Position numbers and translations under genes: made by a program
In this document: piece after piece, positions 1 to 4,616 of the stretch
How the letters are laid out: every line of letters starts with the position of its first letter
Numbering within the stretch: position 1 is the stretch's first letter
DNA from: Sulfurimonas sp.
Lineage (GTDB): Bacteria > Campylobacterota > Campylobacteria > Campylobacterales > Sulfurimonadaceae
NCBI GenBank assembly: GCA_027066935.1
Contig: JAMOMX010000246.1
Span: 1-10,915 of the forward strand
Length of the DNA stretch: 10,915 nucleotides
Direction of reading: 5' to 3'
Notes under the pieces: generated by a model
Told to the model about the DNA's origin: nothing
Databases searched by the model: none
What the model saw: only the letters and a program-made list of their open reading frames with translations

Positions 1-1
1 T

Positions 2-70
2 AGACCAAGAAAATCTTTAAATTGGAGAACTCCAAATGAAGTTTTTTATGGAAAAAAAGAAGCAGCTTAA
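2..70 (+). CDS. IS30-family transposase, C-terminal end (partial)
   Basis: Only the last 22 codons are in the window; the reading frame enters from the left edge and stops at TAA 68-70. The translation includes RPRKSLNWRTPNEVFYG, which matches the signature end of IS30-family DDE transposases (typically RPRK.L....TP.EVF). The catalytic residues would lie outside the window. The noncoding stretch after the stop, up to about position 130, should hold the right terminal inverted repeat. The assignment rests on this short motif, but the motif is distinctive. Confidence 0.8.
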   Translation, partial: RPRKSLNWRTPNEVFYGKKEAA

Positions 71-130
71 GAAAAATGTGTTATGATTTTTCAACTCAAA
101 AATTGCACTTCGGATTTAAATTTTGGAACT
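71..130. mobile_element. Probable right end of an IS30-family element
   Basis: This is the noncoding tail after the transposase stop, containing aattgcacttcggattt. It resembles my recollection of IS30-type terminal repeats. The outer boundary is not fixed. It is placed here because the minus-strand ORF starting at 159 has a normal promoter, ribosome site and hydrophobic start, yet becomes featureless and stops inside this stretch. The matching left repeat lies outside the window. Confidence 0.45.
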
Positions 131-159
131 ATTGCTAAATTTAGACCTAACTTTCTCAT
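91..159 (-). pseudogene. Start of an exported-protein gene, cut by the IS end
   Basis: A 22-codon ORF begins with ATG at 159 behind a strong AAGGAGG site. It reads MRKLGLNLAIV, the beginning of a typical signal peptide, then continues through sequence that I assign to the IS end and stops at TGA 91-93. A complete tandem-TCCAAT promoter sits upstream at 194-224. The simplest reading is a gene of the same regulon whose body was displaced by the IS30-family insertion. It could instead be a genuine very short peptide gene, but the downstream codons look like IS terminus, not protein. Confidence 0.5.
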
Positions 160-193
160 CTTTTTTTCCTCCTTATTTTGATGATACTGTTTA

Positions 194-224
194 ATTATAG
201 TAGTTTTAAATTGGATTTATTGGA
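194..224 (-). promoter_or_regulatory. Tandem-TCCAAT promoter, copy 1
   Basis: On the minus strand TCCAAT occurs at 224-219 and 215-210 (9-bp period). A 10-bp spacer (209-200) and TATAAT at 199-194 follow. The ATG at 159 lies about 34 bases past the -10 box, giving a short leader. No TTGACA-like -35 is present; the repeats occupy that place. Confidence 0.75.
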
Positions 225-228
225 TTTT

Positions 229-729
229 TTACTTTAAACATACCCATTTATTGCTATTTGAGTTCCAACTCCAATTTCCACCACTTTGGATACATTGTTG
301 TTTACTAGTTAATCTTTCTGTTTTAGGTTTGATTTTTGCTTGTCCTGATATCTCTTGAAAATATCTTTTATATTTTGCTTGTGTTTTTGAATCCTCTATC
401 TTTATCCACGGTAAAATTCTTGTTTTATATATCTCAATAGCTTTTTTCTTATTGCCATTATCTTTATAAACCCAAGCTACAGTATCAAGATCACCTATAT
501 CATCAGATTTTTCTAAATGTTTAAGATAAAATTTATAATCTTTAGTGTATTTACCACTTTCATGCATTTTCCATAGATATGTGTTTAACTTTTTCATTCT
601 TGTCTCTACTACAGTTGGTTGATATGGTGTTGCTAAACTAGAACCTATTGCTCCACCAGCCATACTACCCCAAAAACCTGCATGTGACATAGTAGAAAGT
701 ATTACAACTAAAAATACAATTTTTCTCAT
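229..729 (-). CDS. Exported TPR-like protein with a C-terminal Cys pair
   Basis: This gene encodes 166 residues and I do not recognise the family. Residues 1-17 are a signal peptide ending near SHA, so the protein is exported. A glycine-rich segment follows (FWGSMAGGAIGSS, 19-31). Residues 41-128 are helical and resemble one or two TPR-like hairpins (TVAWVYKDNGNKKKAIEIYK). The tail holds C146 and C164 around GGNWSWN and could form a small disulfide loop. The start is supported by AGGAGAAG directly before the ATG. It has its own tandem-TCCAAT promoter and is probably monocistronic, since the next upstream gene ends 148 bp away. The role may be envelope-related, but this is inference. Confidence 0.75.
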   Translation of the reverse strand: MRKIVFLVVILSTMSHAGFWGSMAGGAIGSSLATPYQPTVVETRMKKLNTYLWKMHESGKYTKDYKFYLKHLEKSDDIGDLDTVAWVYKDNGNKKKAIEIYKTRILPWIKIEDSKTQAKYKRYFQEISGQAKIKPKTERLTSKQQCIQSGGNWSWNSNSNKWVCLK

Positions 730-758
730 CTTCTTCTCCTATTTTTCAAGATAAGAAA

Positions 759-789
759 ATTGTATCTATTTTAGATTGGATTTATTGGA
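759..789 (-). promoter_or_regulatory. Tandem-TCCAAT promoter, copy 2
   Basis: On the minus strand TCCAAT lies at 789-784 and 780-775. A 10-bp spacer (774-765) and TACAAT at 764-759 follow. The gene starting at 729 begins 29 bases beyond, behind AGGAG. The geometry is identical to the other copies. Confidence 0.75.
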
Positions 790-877
790 ATTAGAGTTTC
801 CACCTCCTAAATAGTGCTATTATTTGAATACTAACTTAAACTTGAAATATCGTGAGACTATACACAGATGACTTTTT

Positions 878-1399
878 CTAGTCAGCCCTAGTGATATGAT
901 AAACACTAGACAAATCGTATACTTTATATCTAGCAGGAGTTTTTCTTCTCTCTCCTGCATAGCTGAGTATAAGTGCCAACTTTTTTTGGCGATCTACCCA
1001 ACCAATAAATATACCACTATGTCCTACTTTATGGTAACTATAATTGATATGATATATCCAATCTCCTGCTTGTATCATATTTAAATCTGCAAAAGGACCT
1101 TTTTTTCTACTTTTATAGATAATCTTTCGTCTATTTTTTAAAAAACCTACTCTTGTATACACAGTATCAATATAATCCCAACAAGAGCCTCTAATAATCT
1201 CTCTTTTTATCAAAGTCATCTCTTTTGCTTTTTGCAAAACTTTTTTTGCTGAAGGTTGTGCCTTTGACTCAGCATCTATAATCAAAGATTCATAATTATT
1301 TTTAGTCGGTTGTATAGATTTATACTTTTGTCCACAACCAATAAAAAAAAATAGTATTAAAAATACTCCTATAAAATATCTCAAATCAATATAAAACAT
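878..1399 (-). CDS. Lipoprotein with NlpC/P60-like cysteine hydrolase fold
   Basis: A 173-residue predicted lipoprotein: residues 5-22 are a hydrophobic signal ending in a lipobox, FFFIGC, with lipidated C22. The rest resembles the NlpC/P60 (papain-like) superfamily. There is a candidate nucleophile C73 in RGSCWDYID, a candidate histidine H127 in VGHSGIFIGW, and the family's usual 'AGDW' turn at 111-114. Such enzymes commonly cleave peptidoglycan peptides or related amides. The third catalytic residue is not obvious, so activity is inferred. AAAGG precedes the ATG. It lies 39 bp downstream of the 1439-2125 gene on the same strand with no tandem-TCCAAT promoter between, so the two are probably co-transcribed. 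Confidence 0.65.
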   Translation of the reverse strand: MFYIDLRYFIGVFLILFFFIGCGQKYKSIQPTKNNYESLIIDAESKAQPSAKKVLQKAKEMTLIKREIIRGSCWDYIDTVYTRVGFLKNRRKIIYKSRKKGPFADLNMIQAGDWIYHINYSYHKVGHSGIFIGWVDRQKKLALILSYAGERRKTPARYKVYDLSSVYHITRAD

Positions 1400-1438
1400 T
1401 AAGACCTTTCAAGTTATTATTATCCTATTAACAATTTA

Positions 1439-2125
1439 TCAATACTCTCGTTCACAGCTAACAAGACTTATACTAGCACCATTTCCAACTTTATTATCAT
1501 GAAATGACCATGTATTTTTACAATAGTCTTCTAACTCTTTTTCAGCTTTATATTGTATTTCAAATGGTACACTGTATGAGTTGGGATCACTTACGGAAAA
1601 GGTATACACTCTGCTGATTTTACCGCCCCTTTTCATATTCCATGCACCTATACAATTGCTAGTACAGATATAAGAAACTGAAGTTTTTGAGCTTGAACTA
1701 GAAGAGCCACTGCTCGTATAACTCTGTTGGCTATTTTTATTTAGTTTATCCATCAACTCTTTTGCTTTTCTTGATAGTTCTGCTTGTTTTTTAGCTTCCT
1801 CTTTTTTTCTCTCTTCTTCTAGTCTTGCTTGTCGTTCTCTCTCAAGTTGTGCTTCATAGTTTTGCTCAGCTCTTTTGACATAAGAGTCTGTATATTTTAC
1901 ATCATCATATAAAACTCCCAATCTTTTGGCTTTTTTGAGGTAACTCTCTGCTTCGCTAAAGTTGTTATAGTTTGCACTCTGTTTGGCTTTTTGTAGGTAG
2001 TCTTCTGCATCTTCCATATCTTCTTCGTCATCGTCAAGGCTTATGGCATAGCTTTGAGTTGGTATGAAGATATTTGCAACTGTAAATAGTAAAAATAGTG
2101 TTAAAATTATCTTTTTTGCATTCAT
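1439..2125 (-). CDS. Exported coiled-coil protein with a four-cysteine C-terminal domain
   Basis: This gene encodes 228 residues of no recognised family. Residues 1-27 form a signal peptide ending TQSYA. An acidic stretch (DDDEEDMEDAED) follows, then helical hairpin repeats (45-85, KAKQSANYNNFSEAESYLKKAK). A charged coiled coil rich in E, R and K spans about 85-130. A serine-rich linker (133-147) leads to a compact C-terminal domain with C154, C158, C202 and C224, spaced as for two disulfides. This fits an envelope protein. The start is backed by AGGAG. It begins 22 bp after hicA and may be read from the hicBA promoter, since none is evident in the gap. Confidence 0.7.
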   Translation of the reverse strand: MNAKKIILTLFLLFTVANIFIPTQSYAISLDDDEEDMEDAEDYLQKAKQSANYNNFSEAESYLKKAKRLGVLYDDVKYTDSYVKRAEQNYEAQLERERQARLEEERKKEEAKKQAELSRKAKELMDKLNKNSQQSYTSSGSSSSSSKTSVSYICTSNCIGAWNMKRGGKISRVYTFSVSDPNSYSVPFEIQYKAEKELEDYCKNTWSFHDNKVGNGASISLVSCEREY

Positions 2126-2147
2126 AAAACTCTCCTAAATAACAAAC

Positions 2148-2372
2148 TTATAACATCTTTTGCAACTCTTGCTTTGAGATATCACAATCTTTTAATATCT
2201 TCAAAAGTAAACCTATACCTATATTTTCATTTTTATGAACTGGAACTGTAGTACATCTACCATCTTTATGCTTTAAAAAATGGTGACTACCTTTAACTCT
2301 TAACACTTCAAAATTTAACTTTTTCAATACTTTCAAAAGAGTCTTACCAGATATAGAGGGAAACTCACTCAT
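2148..2372 (-). CDS. hicA: HicA-family mRNA interferase toxin
   Basis: A 74-residue protein of normal HicA length. HicA toxins are double-stranded-RNA-binding-fold ribonucleases that cut mRNA, with a catalytic histidine in a G-S-H motif. Here the motif is VKGSHHFLKH (26-35), preceded by the usual start SISGKTLLKVLKKLNFE and followed by a VPVH strand. It appears intact. Its ATG overlaps the hicB stop by four bases (ATGA at 2372-2369), implying translational coupling with the antitoxin made first. HicBA modules are known to be mobile. Confidence 0.9.
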   Translation of the reverse strand: MSEFPSISGKTLLKVLKKLNFEVLRVKGSHHFLKHKDGRCTTVPVHKNENIGIGLLLKILKDCDISKQELQKML

Positions 2373-2581
2373 GCAGAAATTGCCACTCTTTGTACACCGA
2401 TAAATTCATTGTCAATAGAAATTTCCTGTGTCTGTAAACACAACTCTATAACCTCTTTTATCCTCTCCATAAGCAAATCCAAAGACTTTGCTTGAGTATA
2501 GCAACCTTTTAATACTGGTACAGTGGCTATATAAAATCCATCTGCATCTTTTTCTATTATGACATCAAAGTTTTTTTTCAT
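2369..2581 (-). CDS. hicB: HicB-family antitoxin
   Basis: A 70-residue protein matching the short HicB form. It has the partial RNase H-like fold signature FDVIIEKDADGFYIATVPVL and GCYTQAKSLDLLMERIKEVIEL, and binds and neutralises HicA. No separate DNA-binding helix-turn-helix or ribbon-helix-helix tail is visible after residue 60, so autoregulation would need the complex or be absent. The ATG at 2581 follows AAAAAGG. It is first in the module and upstream of hicA. Upstream DNA (2582-2664) carries an atypical GGGGTCAGG-type sequence noted separately. Confidence 0.88.
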   Translation of the reverse strand: MKKNFDVIIEKDADGFYIATVPVLKGCYTQAKSLDLLMERIKEVIELCLQTQEISIDNEFIGVQRVAISA

Positions 2582-2600
2582 AAAATTACCTTTTTATTAA

Positions 2601-2650
2601 GTTATCGGTTATCACCTGACCCCATTGTCTTTTCGTACATTGACACTTTT
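2601..2650. repeat. Possible REP-like remnant with a GACCCC-CATTGTC core
   Basis: Between hicB and the DUF1566 gene lies less AT-rich DNA containing cacctgaccccattgtc, then cattgacac. On the other strand it reads GACAATGGGGTCAGG with a second imperfect GTCAATG upstream. From memory, AATGGGGTCAGG-type sequences accompany REP-associated Y1 transposases. There is also a direct GATAACC-GATAAC pair at its end. No transposase gene is here, so this is at most an insertion scar. Confidence 0.3.
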
Positions 2651-2664
2651 AATGCTAATTTTGC

Positions 2665-3114
2665 TCAAAAATATACCATATTTAGCATATTTTTATCACC
2701 CACACTTAACTCATACATAGCCTTCTTTTTTCTGACACACCGTATATTATTCTTATACGTATTAGCAGTTCCTCCAACATTACCATAAAAAAAATCTATG
2801 AACCATCTAGAATCAGAATCATATAATGTAGAAGACCAATAATTATTAGAATTTATATTATTAAATCCTTCTTTGATAGTAGGAGCGTGCCTTGAAATAT
2901 CTACTAAAGTTTGAAGTTCTTTAATAGATGGAAGCCTCCAATCATTATAGCCATCAAGATTTAACTCTTGACAATATTCTACCGCATCTTGCCAATTAAG
3001 TTTTAATGTTTTTGCATCACTATTGTCCTGCCACATCAAACCAGTGCTACTATCTGTTTTACTATCAGCAAAAAGTAAACTAGCACCTATTAAAAGTAAA
3101 AAAATCCTTTTCAT
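2665..3114 (-). CDS. Exported DUF1566 (Lcl C-terminal-like) protein
   Basis: This 149-residue protein has a signal peptide (1-16, ending LLFA) followed by one DUF1566 domain at about 18-128. Diagnostic motifs are GLMWQDN (25-31), the NW..A..YC segment, GYNDWRLPSIKEL (55-67), NYWSS (91-95) and IRCVR (124-128). The fold belongs to the formylglycine-generating/C-type-lectin-like group; the function is unknown and usually taken as extracytoplasmic binding. Family members normally end within a few residues of RCVR. Here about 20 residues follow (KKKAMYELSVGDKNML and a short tail), which may be read-through into foreign DNA of the hicBA side. AGGAG precedes the start. It lies 65 bp downstream of a paralogue and is probably co-transcribed with it. 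Confidence 0.85.
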   Translation of the reverse strand: MKRIFLLLIGASLLFADSKTDSSTGLMWQDNSDAKTLKLNWQDAVEYCQELNLDGYNDWRLPSIKELQTLVDISRHAPTIKEGFNNINSNNYWSSTLYDSDSRWFIDFFYGNVGGTANTYKNNIRCVRKKKAMYELSVGDKNMLNMVYF

Positions 3115-3179
3115 ACAATAACTCCTATAGTTTATATAAATAATAACTCTTTAAATATACAATCACACATAAAAAACTA

Positions 3180-3866
3180 TTATTTAGTTCTAACACAACG
3201 AATATAAGCCTCTAATTTTTTTCCTTCAGCACTTGCACTACCTTTATCAAAAAAAACAAAATATGAACTTGAACCATCATATATAGATGATGAACAATAG
3301 CCACCAGAGTTTGTATTTTTAAATAAACTAACAATAGCGGGATGATGCCTATCATAATCCACAATACTAAGCAGTTCATAATAATCAGGCAATCTCCAGT
3401 CACTATATCCACCAAGCGAAAGATTTTGACAATACCTCTTTGCTCCACTCCAATCTCTTTTGACACTTTTTGCAGATGAATTATCTTGCCACATAAGGTT
3501 CTTTTTCTTATCTATGACAATATCCCCTTTTCTCTCCCATCTCTCTTTCAAAGCACTCTTTCCTGCTTCTGTCATCTTCTTTTTTAACTCTAATGATATT
3601 TTTATAGAAGTATCTTCACCTATAAAAACACTCTTTTGTGCTTCGTATTGCCACTGTTTATTTATAGCTTTTATAACCGTTACTTCATAATCACCCTCAT
3701 CAAGTAAAATAGTAGTAAATCCCTCACCAGTCATCGCCTTTTTCTTACCATCTATATAGATATAAGCACCTTCTTTGTCACTTGAGATTCTAATCTTTCC
3801 CTGACCTGCAAAAAGATCACTTACCAGTAAAATCATCATCAAAACCAAACCCACTCTACTTGTCAT
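3180..3866 (-). CDS. Exported PEGA plus DUF1566 protein
   Basis: A 228-residue protein. Residues 1-20 are a signal peptide (ends DLFA). Residues 22-92 form a PEGA-type beta-sandwich (KIRISSDKEGAYIYIDGKKK, then ILLDEGDYEVTVIKA), usually a surface-associated module. A short helical linker (95-112) leads to a DUF1566 domain at about 114-228 with NLMWQDNS, GYSDWRLPDYYEL and a terminal IRCVRTK. The usual YWSS is YCSS here (190-193), a possible loss of the conserved tryptophan. It is a diverged paralogue of the downstream 2665-3114 protein. Start supported by AAGGAG. The likely TATAAT -10 is at 3898-3893. Confidence 0.87.
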   Translation of the reverse strand: MTSRVGLVLMMILLVSDLFAGQGKIRISSDKEGAYIYIDGKKKAMTGEGFTTILLDEGDYEVTVIKAINKQWQYEAQKSVFIGEDTSIKISLELKKKMTEAGKSALKERWERKGDIVIDKKKNLMWQDNSSAKSVKRDWSGAKRYCQNLSLGGYSDWRLPDYYELLSIVDYDRHHPAIVSLFKNTNSGGYCSSSIYDGSSSYFVFFDKGSASAEGKKLEAYIRCVRTK

Positions 3867-3875
3867 GGTTACTCC

Positions 3876-3903
3876 TTAGATATGATGTCTGTATTATATC
3901 TAA
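3876..3903 (-). promoter_or_regulatory. Promoter region of the PEGA/DUF1566 gene with an inverted repeat
   Basis: On the minus strand TATAAT at 3898-3893 precedes the 3866 start by about 30 bases. The inverted repeat TTAGATAT (3876-3883) / ATATCTAA (3896-3903) encloses the start-point region and could be an operator or a weak leader hairpin. No tandem TCCAAT is correctly placed for this direction. The divergent copy 3 lies 20-40 bp further upstream. Confidence 0.4.
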
Positions 3904-3921
3904 AAAAAGATATTTAGAAAA

Positions 3922-3952
3922 TCCAATTTGTCCAATTTAAAGATACTACAAT
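3922..3952 (+). promoter_or_regulatory. Tandem-TCCAAT promoter, copy 3
   Basis: TCCAAT occurs at 3922-3927 and 3931-3936. A 10-bp spacer and TACAAT at 3947-3952 follow. It reads toward the ATG at 3983, which has AGGAGG eight bases before it. The two repeats are separated by TTG instead of the usual AAA. Confidence 0.75.
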
Positions 3953-3982
3953 TTCAATATCTTAAAGAAAGGAGGAAATATC

Positions 3983-4306
3983 ATGAACATGAAGTATGAG
4001 TGTTGGGCGTATGTAAACGGCAAACCAGACAAGATGACTTATGTATCTGCACCAAGCAATGCAGAGGCTCAAATTCTTGCGATGGAAAAGTTTGACAAGC
4101 TAGGTGTCAAATGTGACTATGTAAAGTGTAAATTTAATGTGTATTTTTATAAAGATAATTTTTTTGATATCTCTATATCTTTTTTAACTAAAGAGTTTAC
4201 AAGTTCTGTCAATGATGAATTTTTATTTTTAAGATGTTTCATCAAAAAATCTTTAATATCCTTATCCAAATATATCGGTATATCTAACTCTTCAATTGGT
4301 CTATAA
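3983..4306 (+). CDS. Small KYECWAYV protein, probably with a chimeric 3' half
   Basis: The ORF encodes 107 residues without a signal peptide. Residues 1-52 look like a real compact alpha/beta protein (KYECWAYVNGKPDKMTYVSA, then AEAQILAMEKFDKLGVKCDYVKCK); I do not know the family. From about residue 55 (position 4147) the ORF runs exactly antisense to brnA and turns into low-complexity F/I/S/L. The native protein probably ended near VKCK, and the toxin-antitoxin fragment was joined there. Start: AGGAGG then ATG at 3983; a second in-frame ATG at 3989 is also possible. It has its own tandem-TCCAAT promoter. Confidence 0.6.
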   Translation: MNMKYECWAYVNGKPDKMTYVSAPSNAEAQILAMEKFDKLGVKCDYVKCKFNVYFYKDNFFDISISFLTKEFTSSVNDEFLFLRCFIKKSLISLSKYIGISNSSIGL

Positions 4307-4350
4307 AATTTTCCTTGTTCTGCATCTGTAAAATCATACTCTTTTCTCAT
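4147..4350 (-). CDS. brnA: BrnA-family antitoxin (orphaned)
   Basis: From the ATG at 4350 the protein is 67 residues (MRKEYDFTDAEQGKFYRPIE, then IPIYLDKDIKDFLMKHLKNK, then SLTELVNSLVKKDIE). This matches BrnA: a disordered N-terminus that wraps the toxin, then a ribbon-helix-helix DNA-binding domain. A GTG at 4359 would add three residues, but the ATG overlaps the brnT stop as ATGA (4350-4347), the usual coupling in brnTA, so I prefer it. Its toxin partner is truncated, so it can only act as a stray DNA-binding protein or cross-antitoxin. Its 3' end is convergent with and buried in the ORF starting at 3983. Confidence 0.82.
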   Translation of the reverse strand: MRKEYDFTDAEQGKFYRPIEELDIPIYLDKDIKDFLMKHLKNKNSSLTELVNSLVKKDIEISKKLSL

Positions 4351-4478
4351 TTTAGGCACCTTTCTTGATATACTTTTTTCTCTTTTTTTGTAGCTTTTCT
4401 AGCACTTATGATTTTGACAAGTTCTATATCATCTTTATTTTTAAAAGTGTGTACAACTACAAGTATCATTTCACTGGT
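4347..4478 (-). pseudogene. brnT: BrnT toxin remnant, C-terminal part only
   Basis: Reading the minus strand into the brnA start gives ILVVVHTFKNK, then KIISARKATKKEKKVYQE, ending at TGA 4349-4347. This is the conserved C-terminal segment of BrnT (DUF497) RNase toxins: a VVV-T strand, then R-IISARKATKKE..Y. The N-terminal half, with the W/F-D..K...N..KHGV region, is missing. The frame is closed by TAA at 4496-4494 and no start with a ribosome site exists. It is a dead toxin, which explains the toxin-free brnA next to it. Confidence 0.8.
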
Positions 4479-4481
4479 TTT

Positions 4482-4616
4482 TACTTTTAAAACTTATAGA
4501 AATGGTTTTAAAAGGGGTATTAAAACTTAGTTCCAACAAACACTTATCAAAAAAAGTTGTCGCTTGAAAGCACTATAACTTTGTTATACCCATTTAAAAC
4601 TTTCTCTAACTTATAA
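4482..4616. other. Gene-free spacer with short frame fragments
   Basis: No intact gene is visible. On the minus strand an open stretch reads KLEKVLNGYNKVIVLSSDNF before a stop, and another frame reads TTFFDKCLLELSFNTPFKT; neither has a start or a recognised match. There is a 9-bp inverted repeat TTTTAAAAC (4485-4493) / GTTTTAAAA (4505-4513). A small TATAAC-aaa-GTTATA hairpin followed by a T run on the minus strand could weakly terminate the lipoprotein gene that ends at 4617. Confidence 0.35.

Noticed and set aside
896..1084. Plus-strand ORF of 62 codons
   Set aside because: It lies wholly antisense within the NlpC/P60-like lipoprotein gene, has no ribosome site and an unprotein-like composition.
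3212..3690. ORFs on both strands overlapping the PEGA/DUF1566 gene
   Set aside because: They are alternative frames of a clearly recognisable gene, hydrophobic by AT-rich composition and without ribosome sites.
4485..4513. 9-bp TTTTAAAAC inverted repeat as a terminator
   Set aside because: The stem is almost all A/T with an 11-base loop and no gene ends properly next to it.
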